From Hallerella sp964397425 (GTDB lineage Bacteria > Fibrobacterota > Fibrobacteria > Fibrobacterales > Fibrobacteraceae): a stretch of 64,000 bases of DNA. Made by a program: the position numbers and the translations under genes. Shown in pieces: positions 50,734-59,864 of the stretch; the first letter of the stretch is position 1; every line of letters begins with the position of its first letter. Below the pieces are notes generated by a model. It did not search any database. It was not told the origin of the DNA and saw nothing but the letters and a program-made list of their open reading frames with translations. The DNA lies in contig CAYNID010000002.1 in assembly GCA_964397425.1 (NCBI GenBank), forward strand, positions 1-64,000, written 5' to 3'.

Positions 50734-51214
50734 AGGAGCCGGCGATGGGGGCGACTTCGGCTTTGACTGCGCGGATTAAATCCTGGGGAGAAATTTTAAA
50801 TTGAAGTCCGCGTTGGCCGGCACTGACGTAGATGAAGTCAAAATTCAACGCGGAGTCGTGAATGTAAATCGGATAAGGTTTTTTGAGTCCGATGGGGGAA
50901 CATCCTCCGCGGATGTAGCCGGTAAGCGGTGTGAGCTCTTTCAATGGGACTGTGTCGATACTTTTGTTCTTGGATATTTTGGCAAGGGCTTTTAAGGAAA
51001 TTTCCAAATTGCCGGGAACAACTCCGATAAGGGGACCCGTTTTATCTCCGCGGACTAAAATCGTTTTAAAAACCTGTTCGATAGGCTCGTTGAGAGATTG
51101 GGCGATGTGTTGCGCTCCAAGTTCTTTCTCGTCAACAGGGTAGGGAATCAAATCGTATGAAATGCCCAATTTGTCCAAAATCCGGGCCGCATTCGTCTTT
51201 TTCGTTTTTTCCAT
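50717..51214 (-). CDS. ybaK: Cys-tRNA(Pro) deacylase, YbaK/EbsC family
   Basis: This 165-residue editing protein hydrolyses mischarged Cys-tRNA-Pro or related species. It has AARILDKLGISYDLIPY at the start, VFKTILVRGDK with the conserved Lys, LTGYIRGGCSPIGLKKPYPI, and FIYVSAGQRGLQFKISP. The start is ATG at 51214; a TTG at 51220 overlapping the cobB stop is possible. It is the last gene of the M20-cobB-ybaK unit. Confidence 0.93.
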   Translation of the reverse strand: MEKTKKTNAARILDKLGISYDLIPYPVDEKELGAQHIAQSLNEPIEQVFKTILVRGDKTGPLIGVVPGNLEISLKALAKISKNKSIDTVPLKELTPLTGYIRGGCSPIGLKKPYPIYIHDSALNFDFIYVSAGQRGLQFKISPQDLIRAVKAEVAPIAGSFNVQE

Positions 51215-51216
51215 GT

Positions 51217-51912
51217 TCAAAAACCGTTCGTATTGAAAAAATTTTCACACCATTGGGGCACGATTTCCGTTGCTAATCCTTGGATGTTTTCGTCTGTAAA
51301 AGGATCGCTCGGATTGATTTCCAAATTCAGGCAGGTGACTTTGGCGCCGTGGCGTTTGGCGATTTGTTTGAATCCCGCTGCGGGGTAAACGACACTGCTG
51401 GTTCCTATGTAAACGAAATGTTCCGTGTGCTCCAAGGCGTTTTGAATTTCATCCATGTAAAGGGGAATTTCGCCAAACCAGACAATGTGCGGTCGGCAGG
51501 TTCCTCCGCAAACCGGGCATTTTGTTTGGCTCGTTTCTTCCCCATCAAAAGGAAATACGTGGCTGAATTGTTCGCAACGGAGTTGATTCAAAAAACCGTG
51601 CATGTGCAGAACTTTTTGGGAACCCGCACGTTCGTGCAAATCATCGACGTTCTGGGTAATCAGCAGAAAATCGTTTCCCAACTTTTTTTCCATATCCGCG
51701 AGAGCGATGTGGGCGGCGTTCGGCTTGAAATTCGGAAGGGAAATTCGAAGTTTGTTGTAAAAATTTTTGACGCGGACTTTATCGCGGAAGTAGCCTTCTG
51801 GCGTGGCGACGTCTTCAATCGACTCGTTTTCCCAAAGTCCGTCGTTTCCGCGGAAAGTGCGCAGTCCGGATTCGGCACTGATTCCTGCGCCGGTCAATAC
51901 GACTAATTTCAT
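51217..51912 (-). CDS. cobB: NAD-dependent protein deacylase (sirtuin, CobB-like)
   Basis: The 231-residue class-III-like sirtuin removes acyl groups from lysine using NAD+. GAGISAESGLRTFRG binds NAD, TQNVDDLHERAG and HMHG contain the catalytic His, and one zinc pair is CPVC-GGTC with a partial first pair. In E. coli CobB and SIRT5 a Tyr-x-x-Arg pair gives desuccinylase activity; here the stretch is FYNKLRIS, with Tyr kept but Leu at the Arg position, so deacetylation may be favoured. The ATG at 51912 overlaps the M20 stop by 4 nt. Confidence 0.92.
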   Translation of the reverse strand: MKLVVLTGAGISAESGLRTFRGNDGLWENESIEDVATPEGYFRDKVRVKNFYNKLRISLPNFKPNAAHIALADMEKKLGNDFLLITQNVDDLHERAGSQKVLHMHGFLNQLRCEQFSHVFPFDGEETSQTKCPVCGGTCRPHIVWFGEIPLYMDEIQNALEHTEHFVYIGTSSVVYPAAGFKQIAKRHGAKVTCLNLEINPSDPFTDENIQGLATEIVPQWCENFFNTNGF

Positions 51913-53285
51913 TTGCAAAGTCCTTTGAAAAAGAGAGCCTCGGCAAGAATGCCGCTTTCAAAATCTTTCAGTCCCAGACTTTCGTTTTCGCCGTGGGCGT
52001 TGCATTGGGGATCTTCGAGCCCCGTCATCAAAATGGGAATGTTTCCCAGCGTATCGCGGAAAAGTTGCGCTCCGGGAATCGATGCGCCACATCCGATGTA
52101 TTTGGCTTCTTTTCCATAAGCTTGCGTCATGGCTTCTTTCATCAACGGATAATAAGGATGGGAAATGTCCGTGGTGAACGGATCGGCTCCGTCTTCGGGA
52201 AACAGCGAAAGTTCAAGTCCGTCGGGAGTGTGGCTTTTCAAATGTTGCATAAGGAGTTCCGTGCAGCGGGATGCCTTTGTTCCCGGTGCCAATCGGATGC
52301 CGATGCGGGCGTAAGCGGAATCGAGAAGGACGTTCCCCGCTTGAGTCCGGGAGCCGGCTTCAAAAGCGGTTACGACTATCGAAGGCTTGCGCCACAGAGC
52401 GGTCAAAATTTCATCGCTTTGACCGAGGATATGCGTTCCATAGAGCATTCCGGATTCTTCGCGGAATTTTTCTTCGGTGTAGTGGAGCGCTTTGTAACTT
52501 TCAATTTCTTCGGCACTCGGCGGACAAATGCCGTCGTTGAAATGCTCCACGAGGATGTTGCCGTCTTTGTCGGTGAGCGACGCTATCAATTTGCAAAGGC
52601 CTTGAACCGGGTCGGGAATGGGGCCAGACCAAGAACCGGAATGCAGCGGTGATTTGATAGCCTTGACGACAACGGAGACGGCGGACATTCCGCGCAAAGT
52701 CGTTGTGATGGAAGGCGTTCCTGCAGAAAAATTCGAAAGGTCTGCAATGATGACTCCATCCGCTTTGAGGAGTTCCCGATTGTTTTCTAAGATTTTCCCA
52801 AAACCGGAGCTCCCGCATTCTTCTTCGCCTTCGATGAGGACTTTGATGTTCGGCATCCGGTTCCCGTATAAGGAAAGCGCTTGTGTGGCGGCGGCAATAT
52901 GCAAGATGATGCCGGATTTGTCATCTGCGGATCCACGTCCATAAAGTCTTCCATCGCGGATTTCGGGGACGAACGGCGGGCTAATCCAGAGGGCTTCTCG
53001 CATTGTCGGTTGCACATCGTGATGCGCATAAAGTAAAATGGTCGGGTTCGAAGGCTGCGTTTTTAGTTCCGCGTAGACAGAGGCCCGGCCACTCGGAGGA
53101 ATCAGATATTGCGTATTTTGAAATCCGTAGCTTTCGAATAATTTTTTTACGGCTTCGGCGGAACGGCGCACTTCGTTTTGGTCAAAATGGTCAAAACTGA
53201 TGGATGGAATCCGGATAAGGTCTTCCAAGGCTTTGACGTACGTGGGGAACATTTCGCGAATTCGGGTTTGCAAAATTTCATTCAT
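51909..53285 (-). CDS. M20-family dipeptidase/peptidase
   Basis: The 458-residue cytoplasmic zinc peptidase belongs to the M20 family (dipeptidase/PepV- or CNDP-like). Metal ligands are visible: His in LLYAHHDVQP, Asp in GRGSADDKSG, Glu-Glu in EGEEECGS (the first the catalytic base), Asp in ADLSNFS and His in NAHGENESL. A lid/dimerisation domain spans about 195-320. It probably cleaves dipeptides or tripeptides from peptide uptake. The start has weak AGG upstream and lies only 36 nt from the divergent pyrD. Confidence 0.9.
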   Translation of the reverse strand: MNEILQTRIREMFPTYVKALEDLIRIPSISFDHFDQNEVRRSAEAVKKLFESYGFQNTQYLIPPSGRASVYAELKTQPSNPTILLYAHHDVQPTMREALWISPPFVPEIRDGRLYGRGSADDKSGIILHIAAATQALSLYGNRMPNIKVLIEGEEECGSSGFGKILENNRELLKADGVIIADLSNFSAGTPSITTTLRGMSAVSVVVKAIKSPLHSGSWSGPIPDPVQGLCKLIASLTDKDGNILVEHFNDGICPPSAEEIESYKALHYTEEKFREESGMLYGTHILGQSDEILTALWRKPSIVVTAFEAGSRTQAGNVLLDSAYARIGIRLAPGTKASRCTELLMQHLKSHTPDGLELSLFPEDGADPFTTDISHPYYPLMKEAMTQAYGKEAKYIGCGASIPGAQLFRDTLGNIPILMTGLEDPQCNAHGENESLGLKDFESGILAEALFFKGLCK

Positions 53286-53321
53286 GATGATACCTAATCT
53301 TTTTTGTTAATTTAATCAAAT

Positions 53322-54485
53322 ATGAATGTGGAATGCGAAAATTACGATTATTATTTGCTCAAGGGCGATAAGCTTTTAGCTCTGATTCGCCGAATTTTCA
53401 AGGGTTCTCCCGAATTTCGCCACAACTCGTTAAAATATGTGGCGCGTTTAGCTCCGTTCATCCCTTTTTTGGGCGGAAAACCCGACTTTTCTCCGGCATT
53501 GAAAACAGTTATCCAGTTTCCGGACAGGAGCAATCCGATTACGCTGAGTGCGCCCATTATTTTGGCGGCAGGCGCGAACAAGACCGCTCTTCGGATTTCG
53601 GATTACGCGAATCTGGGATTTGGCGGTGTAACGGCGGGAACGGCGACAAGACGTTTCCGCGAAGGGAATCCGCACCGTCCGCGGGTGGGATTTTTGGAAA
53701 ACGACCGCTCCATTTACAACAGCATGGGGCTGAACAACGATGGCGTTGAAGCGATTGCGGCTCGGGTTGATTCTCAAATTGTCCGCATCCACAAAAGCGG
53801 CATGGCTGCCGGAATTTCTGTTGCGGAAACTCCGGGATTGGTCACGGAAGCCGAAAAGCTGAAAGATGTCATTGAAAGCTTTTCCATTGCATACAAAGCG
53901 GCCGATTACATTGAAATCAATGTCAGTTGTCCCAATACTGGAGAAAACCGTCTGGATTTGGATACCCGGTTCATGGAAACGCTTTTTGCTGAAACGATGA
54001 ATTATCGCAAGTCGCAGGCGATTCGCAAGGCGGTGTACGCAAAGCTCAGCCCGGATCTTTCTGAACGGCAGCTGATTTCGATTCTCGAAGCGTTGAGCCG
54101 TTACGGAGTCAACGGGGTCGTCGTGGGGAATACGTTTCCAACCAAGAAGATAGGTGAACTTCCGATGCTTTCCAAGTATGGCGAATTGAAATCCCTCCGT
54201 TCGGACGGTGATAAGGGTGGGCTCAGTGGGCGACCGCTGTATCAAAACACATTTTGGATGACGAAGCTTGTCAAGTCGCTTTTCCCGGAAATGAGCGTGA
54301 TTGCCTGCGGCGGAATCGATCATGGGATGAAAGTCTTCGACTTGCTCCGGGCCGGTGCCGATGCTGTCCAATGTTACAGCGTATGCGCATTCCGTTGGAT
54401 GCCCGCCCACGCCATGCGACGTGAACTTTGTGAAGCGTTGAATGTGGCGAATCTTCGCTCGATTGAAGAATTGCGTACAAAATAA
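53322..54485 (+). CDS. pyrD: Dihydroorotate dehydrogenase
   Basis: This 387-residue FMN enzyme oxidises dihydroorotate to orotate in pyrimidine synthesis. SMGLNNDGVEA, EINVSCPNTGENR, AKLSPDLSE, GVVVGNTF and the FMN phosphate motif ACGGIDHG are present. The N-terminal extension of about 70 residues, with helical hydrophobic positions, is like membrane-associated class 2 enzymes, but the catalytic loop carries SCPNT, with Cys as in class 1 instead of Ser. The electron acceptor is thus uncertain. TAATTTAATC lies close before the ATG. Confidence 0.88.
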   Translation: MNVECENYDYYLLKGDKLLALIRRIFKGSPEFRHNSLKYVARLAPFIPFLGGKPDFSPALKTVIQFPDRSNPITLSAPIILAAGANKTALRISDYANLGFGGVTAGTATRRFREGNPHRPRVGFLENDRSIYNSMGLNNDGVEAIAARVDSQIVRIHKSGMAAGISVAETPGLVTEAEKLKDVIESFSIAYKAADYIEINVSCPNTGENRLDLDTRFMETLFAETMNYRKSQAIRKAVYAKLSPDLSERQLISILEALSRYGVNGVVVGNTFPTKKIGELPMLSKYGELKSLRSDGDKGGLSGRPLYQNTFWMTKLVKSLFPEMSVIACGGIDHGMKVFDLLRAGADAVQCYSVCAFRWMPAHAMRRELCEALNVANLRSIEELRTK

Positions 54486-54491
54486 CGTTCC

Positions 54492-55034
54492 ATGATGCGC
54501 CTTGTATTCTTTCTGCTGACTTTCCTTTTGGCTGTACCCGCTTTTGCCGGATACTTTCTGGAAAAGGATGCGGTTGAAAACGGACGCAAGGAGCTGGACG
54601 AAAGTCTCGGCTTTTTTGCCGGCGGCGGGGCCTCTTTCGCTTATTACATCGGGGCTTTTGACGTCTCTTTAGACGGCTTGGCGGCGTACCGTTTCCGGGA
54701 ACGGTTCGGGACTTTCGCTGAAATTTCTGCGGGAATTTCGAAACAGGTTCATTCCGCCGGGGGCGGCGTTTCCGTTTTTATCGCCGACGATGATTTTGTT
54801 TCGCTGGGAGTTGGGGGCGTTCTTTTTGAAAAACGGGAGGATTGGAAATTTTCTCCGCGAATTTCATTGGATTACGGGCACAACATGAAACCCTGGCCGC
54901 GGGCTCATTTTGCCTTGCAAGCCAAAATCCGAATCGCCTACCTGATCGGGGAAAGTTTGTCGCGTGAAGAAATTTACGTGTCTAAAACGGCGAATACGAC
55001 TTTTTCCATTGGACTGGCGCTTGTCTTTTTTTAA
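54492..55034 (+). CDS. Small predicted outer-membrane barrel protein
   Basis: The 180-residue product has a signal peptide ending VPAFAG (residue about 19) and then short alternating strands (FFAGGGASFAYYIGAFDVSLDGLAAYRF, FGTFAEISAGISK). The last residue is Phe in SIGLALVFF, as expected of barrels assembled by Bam. It probably forms an 8-strand barrel. No family is recognised. It lies 6 nt after pyrD and 9 nt before the PDZ-thioredoxin gene, so it shares a transcript with both. ATGATG offers two starts. Confidence 0.7.
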   Translation: MMRLVFFLLTFLLAVPAFAGYFLEKDAVENGRKELDESLGFFAGGGASFAYYIGAFDVSLDGLAAYRFRERFGTFAEISAGISKQVHSAGGGVSVFIADDDFVSLGVGGVLFEKREDWKFSPRISLDYGHNMKPWPRAHFALQAKIRIAYLIGESLSREEIYVSKTANTTFSIGLALVFF

Positions 55035-55043
55035 GGAGGTCCC

Positions 55044-55808
55044 ATGCGGATATTCCGCTCGGCATTTTTGTTCGTCTTCGTTTGGATTTCTTCGGCGCTC
55101 TCCGCTCCGTGGCTGGGAATTTCGTTCAAGGCGGAACCTTTTGGAAAAGGAATCGCGCTGAATGTCCAGGGAATCCATCCGGAGTCCGGTGCTGCGGGGA
55201 AAAACATTCGCGCCGGCGATAAAATTATAGGCATCGGCGGCAAGGGAATTTCTGACATGGCGGAGCTCAAAGCGAAACTTTCCGGATTGCCTGTGGGAAA
55301 ATCGGTCTCGTTGAATATGGAGCGCGGCGAAAAAAAGTGGACGTTGACGGTGCCCATGACGGAACGCCCGGACGACATTTCAAATCTCATGGGAGGTTCT
55401 TCGATTGGCAGCAAAGCGGTGGAGTTTCAAAAAAATTTTTACCGCAACGGAGAAAAACGCAAACAAAAGCCTAAAGCGACTTTGCTCGATTTTTGGGCAA
55501 CGTGGTGCGGTCCGTGCCGCCAGACTCTTCCGATTTTAGAACGGCTCTATCAGAAGTTGGGCAAAAACGGTTTGGAAATCATTGGCGTTTCAAGTGAACA
55601 ATCCGAAGTCTTGGAGCGTTTTTACCGGGAACACCCATCCCCTTATCCGCTGTATCGAGATGCAACGGAACAAATGTGGCGGCGTTATGGAATATCTGCG
55701 GTTCCCACGTTGATGCTCTTGGACGAAAACGGATACATCCTGAAAATTTGGCCGGGAGTGCCTAATGAAGCCGCTTTGGAAAAAGCGGTCCGGGAAACAC
55801 TGGAATAG
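55044..55808 (+). CDS. Secreted PDZ domain fused to a TlpA/ResA-like thioredoxin
   Basis: The 254-residue product has a signal peptide (to ALSA, about residue 21), a PDZ-like domain (about 25-112) with IRAGDKIIGIGGKGISDMAELKAKL typical of the C-terminal PDZ lobe, and a thioredoxin domain (about 130-254) with the redox motif WCGPC (about residue 152) and cis-Pro in VPTLMLLD. It is predicted periplasmic. The combination suggests a reductase or isomerase brought to particular unfolded or C-terminal peptides. GGAGG precedes the ATG. Convergent with the NtrC-type gene. Confidence 0.85.
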   Translation: MRIFRSAFLFVFVWISSALSAPWLGISFKAEPFGKGIALNVQGIHPESGAAGKNIRAGDKIIGIGGKGISDMAELKAKLSGLPVGKSVSLNMERGEKKWTLTVPMTERPDDISNLMGGSSIGSKAVEFQKNFYRNGEKRKQKPKATLLDFWATWCGPCRQTLPILERLYQKLGKNGLEIIGVSSEQSEVLERFYREHPSPYPLYRDATEQMWRRYGISAVPTLMLLDENGYILKIWPGVPNEAALEKAVRETLE

Positions 55809-55815
55809 TTTCGGA

Positions 55816-57228
55816 TTAAATTTCGATGCGGTGATCTTTGAGCTTTCGCCAAAGGGTCGCCCGGCTGATGCCCAATCTTTCGGCGACTTCGGTTTTGTTT
55901 CCGCCGCAAATGTCCAACGCATGGAGAATGTGACGCTTTTCGAGTTCATCTAACGTCAGAATTTCTTCGGGCTGTTCTCGGTTTTGTTGGGGAATGAAAC
56001 GGCTTTGCAAAGATTCCGCATGAGACGGTGCGCCTCCGGGGGCGGGGAGCAGTTCTTGAGGAGTGCTTTTGGGCGTGGGCAATTTCAATTCATCGGGAAG
56101 ATCGTCCAGGCGGATTGTCCCGTTTTCCGAAAGCACCACCGCGTGCTCGATGATGTTTTCCAGTTCCCGAATGTTTCCCGGATAAGAATAAGCGGCCAAA
56201 GCCATCTGGGCGGCAGGTTCAATCTTCTGGATGACTTTGTGCATTTCCTTTTCGAACCTCAACACAAAGTATTTGACCAGGTTCGGAATGGTGGAGCGCC
56301 TTTCCCGTAAGGGAGGAACGTCGATGTGAAATGTGTTCAGCCGATAATAAAGGTCTTCGCGGAAAGTCTTGTTCGCCATGCCTTCGGCGAGATCCGCGTT
56401 GGTGGCCGCGATGATGCGGACGTCTAAATGGTGGGATTCCGTATCGCCGACGCGTCGGATTTCGTGGTCGTTTAAAAAGCGCAGCAACTTGACCTGTGTC
56501 GCTTGGGAGAGCTCTCCGATTTCGTCAAGGAATAGGGTGCCGCCGTTCGCTTCTTCGAACAGGCCTTTCTTGTCGGCGGTTGCTCCGGTGAACGCTCCTT
56601 TCTTGCTTCCGAAGAGTTCGCTTTCAACCAGATTCTCCGGGATGGCGCTGCAGTTGACCGCGACAAAAGGTTTGTTCGCCCTTTGGGAAAGACGGTGCAC
56701 GATGCGCGCCAAGAATTCTTTTCCCGAACCGGTCTCGCCGGTAATCAAAACGGAACTGGTTGTCGGAGCGAGCTTGTAAAGCATTTGCAAAATCGACTGC
56801 ATCCTGGGGCTGTTGCCTAACAGGTTCTCCAGGAGGTGATCCTGCATCTGCTTGAAGTTCGAAGAGTTTTTCAGTCCCTGTTCATGTTTTTTGACAACGT
56901 CTTCGAGAGTCCTCGTGTCAACGGGCTTCACCAAATAAAAAGAGGCACCATTTGAAAGGGCGCTTTCTGCATCTTTGGTCGAAGAAGGCGAGCACAGCAA
57001 AACGATTTCCGTGTCCGGATTGTGGGACTTGAGAAAACTGATGACATCGACATCTTTGTGAAGCAAAAGCGAGGTGTCGATAAAAGCAAAATCGATACGG
57101 TTCTCTTCGATAGTGTTGAAGAGAGCTGTCGAATCAGAAACGGTAAAAAGCGAAACGTCTGGAAAAGACCAGGCCGTCGTCACGTGGTTTACTGCGTTCC
57201 TGTCCGCGTCCGCCAACAGGACATTCAT
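55816..57228 (-). CDS. NtrC-type sigma-54-dependent response regulator
   Basis: The 470-residue regulator has an N-terminal REC domain with phospho-acceptor Asp51 (AFIDTS) and Lys in YLVKPVD. The AAA+ domain has Walker A GETGSGKE (about 166), the sigma-54 loop GAFTGA, Walker B LFLDEIGEL and FREDLYYRLNTF. A C-terminal Fis-type helix-turn-helix (NKTEVAERLGISRATLWRKL) binds enhancers. It should activate promoters of RNA polymerase with sigma-54 on phosphorylation. It is the third gene of the kinase-receiver-activator set behind the GH9 gene; AACGGAAGG precedes the ATG. Confidence 0.95.
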   Translation of the reverse strand: MNVLLADADRNAVNHVTTAWSFPDVSLFTVSDSTALFNTIEENRIDFAFIDTSLLLHKDVDVISFLKSHNPDTEIVLLCSPSSTKDAESALSNGASFYLVKPVDTRTLEDVVKKHEQGLKNSSNFKQMQDHLLENLLGNSPRMQSILQMLYKLAPTTSSVLITGETGSGKEFLARIVHRLSQRANKPFVAVNCSAIPENLVESELFGSKKGAFTGATADKKGLFEEANGGTLFLDEIGELSQATQVKLLRFLNDHEIRRVGDTESHHLDVRIIAATNADLAEGMANKTFREDLYYRLNTFHIDVPPLRERRSTIPNLVKYFVLRFEKEMHKVIQKIEPAAQMALAAYSYPGNIRELENIIEHAVVLSENGTIRLDDLPDELKLPTPKSTPQELLPAPGGAPSHAESLQSRFIPQQNREQPEEILTLDELEKRHILHALDICGGNKTEVAERLGISRATLWRKLKDHRIEI

Positions 57229-57237
57229 CGCCTTCCG

Positions 57238-57618
57238 TTATCCTTGTTGATGCGACTTGGCGATTTCGTCGACTTTGGCCATCAAGTCTTTGTAATTAGG
57301 CGGCTTGGAGAAAATGGAAGAAACGCCGAAGTGGCTGGCGATGTTCAAGTAGTCGTCCGAAGAAGTGCGCCGTCCACCGCTGATGGCGATGATGCGGTCA
57401 AGCTGATTCTTGTTGCGGTAATCCAAGATGACTTCAAAGCCGTCTTGCTCCGGCATGATGATGTCGGTGATGACGACGTCGTAATCGGTCTTGTCGTAAA
57501 GTTCCTTGGCTTTTTTGCCGTTCTCCGCTGTGTCTACGGAATATCCGGACATGCCCAGCATGTCTTTCAAAACAGAGCGGATATCTTCTTCGTCATCGAT
57601 GATGAGTACCTTAGGCAT
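57238..57618 (-). CDS. CheY-like single-domain response regulator
   Basis: The 126-residue stand-alone receiver has acidic residues Asp8-Asp9, phospho-acceptor Asp52 (TDIIMPEQDG), a Ser in AISGG and the conserved Lys in FSKPP. It has no output domain, so it probably acts as a phosphorelay intermediate or phosphate sink between the upstream kinase and the downstream NtrC-type regulator. AGGAGG lies 5 nt before the ATG. It is 9 nt from its neighbours on both sides. Confidence 0.92.
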   Translation of the reverse strand: MPKVLIIDDEEDIRSVLKDMLGMSGYSVDTAENGKKAKELYDKTDYDVVITDIIMPEQDGFEVILDYRNKNQLDRIIAISGGRRTSSDDYLNIASHFGVSSIFSKPPNYKDLMAKVDEIAKSHQQG

Positions 57619-57627
57619 GAAAACCTC

Positions 57628-59850
57628 CTATTGATTTTGGGCCATCGGCCAATACAATTCAAAAGTAGTTCCATTTCCGATTGTTGTCTTCAAATTGATG
57701 AACGCTTTGGCCATTTTGACAAGCCTTAAGGCGACTGAAAGGCCCAGTCCCATTCCCTCTCCGGGGCCTCTGGTCGTGAAATACGGCGTAAAAATATGCC
57801 TTACCACGTCGGGAGTCATGCCTGTGCCGGTATCCTGGACGGTGATGAAAAGATAGCGCCCGGCGGGAATGGTTGAAAACGGCGTAATCTTGCGTTCGGA
57901 AAGTTCGACAGGGCGGCAGCCATAAGTGAGTGTTCCCCCGTCTTTCATCGCCAGAATGGCGTTTTTTCCCATGTTCAACATAATGCGGTGGAAATCCGTC
58001 TGGTTTCCGGCGGCGACCATGTCATCGCTCGATTCTTTGACGATTTGGATGTTGGACGGCATTGTCGCGGAAAGGGCGTTTTTCACTTCGTCAAAGACAA
58101 GCCCCACGTTGAAATTTTCCGTTTTGGGTTCGCCGGCATCTTGCTGCTTTTTCAACTGGTCATAAGTGCGTTTGACAAGATTTGTCGCGTTATCCATGGA
58201 CTTCCGCATGTTGGAAAGATATTTCCGGGATTTTTCACATTCCGCCGTTTCGGGAAGCGTCGCTTGCGCCAGTTCGCAATAGCCGATGATTCCTGCGAGA
58301 ATGTTGTTGAAGTCGTGAGCGAGTCCGCCGGTTACATTGCTCAGGTCTTCGATGGTTTCCGCCTTGCGCAAATTTTCGCGGAGTTGGTTCCGCTCTTCTT
58401 CGAGTTCGTAAAAGTCCGTAGCGTCTTCGAGGAGGCTCAAAACGCCTTTGACATGGCGGGCTTCATCGTAAAGGGGAATGGCGGAGGATTTGTAAAAGCG
58501 TTTTTTCCCATTGGAATCGATTTCCGTTTCAATCGTTGACAGGATTTTCCCGGAGGCTTCCATGCATTGACTTTCAAGAGGTGTAAATTCGGGCGTTTCG
58601 ATGCGGCTCATTAAATCGCCCCGGACGCTGATGTCCTTTTTATTTTGACGGGTGTACGCGCCGGTTAAATTTTTGGACCAGAGCCGCGCGGGAATGTTGT
58701 CCAAAAGAGAATTCAAAAAGCTTTGCTGCTGGTTGTAAAGTTCTTGAAGTTTGACAATCTTCAGCCGGATGGAGTCGCGCTCGTCGTTGAATTCCGCCTG
58801 GAGGCGTGAAAACTTCTTTCGGACGTTTTCGTCTTGGCTGGAATCCCGCAAAAGGGCTTTGTATCCGAATAAAATGCCGTTAGAATAAAGAGGGTCGATG
58901 GAAATGATGGCTGTCGCCATCCTGTTTTCAATGCGGACCGGGCGGTTTTGCATCACGGTCAGACGCTTCAATTCGGGAATGAACGTGGAAATGGATCGTT
59001 GCAGAATGGCTTTGTCGCCAAGGCTCAGAATTTTGCTGGCGGCAAAATTTGAAAATTCGATTTTCCCCGAAGAATTCAACACCAGCACTCCGGTATCCAA
59101 ATCTTCGACGATTCGGTTCAGGGAGGTTTCCATGTCGATTCCCTTTTGGGAAATGGAGGTGTTCGCCCGGTAAAGTCCAATGGAAATGAAAAACAGAAAA
59201 ACAGACGCGCTTTCGCTGTAAAAGAAAATGTCGAATGCGGGGAGGATAGCGTCTAAGGTCAAACCGCCGGCGAGAGCCGTGATGAGAATGGTGAAAATCG
59301 CCTTGTGGATTCGCGCCGAATTCGTTTTGATGGATTGGAACGAAACGACGGCGGCGCAAAGGATGGGGAAGACGAGGAATATCAAAATGGCGAAGTTGGC
59401 GTAAGGTGAATTCGTCGCCGTATAGCCGAACCATTTTTGGGGAAGCTCGAGATAAAAATTGTTTTGAAAAAAGCCGAAGAAAACGACGAAGGCGATTCCG
59501 AGAATATTCAAGAACTTGAACAGGTGACGCATCTTTTTCCAAAACGGCCGGATGGACTGCCCGGCGATTCCGGAAACGGTATTGAAAATCGCATAGCCGT
59601 ATTGAGTCCAGCAAAGTGCGCCGCAAATGTAGACGAAGTAGCGAATCTGATACGAGATGATGGAATCCGGCAATTCTTGGATGAACGCGAGGATGTTCCA
59701 CAAAATATCCAAAGTCAGGAGATAAATCAAATTTCGTTGCAGATTCTTTGCCAGGACATTGGAGAGGATGGTGGAAAGAATCAACGGCAATTGCACCATG
59801 CAAAAAAGCAGGGATAAGATTCCGTGTAAATTAAGATCTGATATCTCCAT
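57628..59850 (-). CDS. Membrane histidine kinase with 7-helix sensor and PAS domains
   Basis: The 740-residue kinase has an N-terminal membrane part of about seven helices (residues 1-235), a PAS-like domain (about 245-350), a coiled segment (about 350-390) and a second PAS-like domain (about 390-485). The dimerisation domain has the phospho-His in GLAHDFNNILAG (about residue 512). The HATPase has N-box GKNAILAM, G1 DTGTGMTPDVV and G2 GEGMGLGLSVA. The ligand is unknown. The start at 59850 lies 14 nt after the GH9 stop, with TAGGAG overlapping that stop, so co-transcription with the cellulase is likely. Confidence 0.92.
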   Translation of the reverse strand: MEISDLNLHGILSLLFCMVQLPLILSTILSNVLAKNLQRNLIYLLTLDILWNILAFIQELPDSIISYQIRYFVYICGALCWTQYGYAIFNTVSGIAGQSIRPFWKKMRHLFKFLNILGIAFVVFFGFFQNNFYLELPQKWFGYTATNSPYANFAILIFLVFPILCAAVVSFQSIKTNSARIHKAIFTILITALAGGLTLDAILPAFDIFFYSESASVFLFFISIGLYRANTSISQKGIDMETSLNRIVEDLDTGVLVLNSSGKIEFSNFAASKILSLGDKAILQRSISTFIPELKRLTVMQNRPVRIENRMATAIISIDPLYSNGILFGYKALLRDSSQDENVRKKFSRLQAEFNDERDSIRLKIVKLQELYNQQQSFLNSLLDNIPARLWSKNLTGAYTRQNKKDISVRGDLMSRIETPEFTPLESQCMEASGKILSTIETEIDSNGKKRFYKSSAIPLYDEARHVKGVLSLLEDATDFYELEEERNQLRENLRKAETIEDLSNVTGGLAHDFNNILAGIIGYCELAQATLPETAECEKSRKYLSNMRKSMDNATNLVKRTYDQLKKQQDAGEPKTENFNVGLVFDEVKNALSATMPSNIQIVKESSDDMVAAGNQTDFHRIMLNMGKNAILAMKDGGTLTYGCRPVELSERKITPFSTIPAGRYLFITVQDTGTGMTPDVVRHIFTPYFTTRGPGEGMGLGLSVALRLVKMAKAFINLKTTIGNGTTFELYWPMAQNQ

Positions 59851-59864
59851 GACCGGGAACGCTC

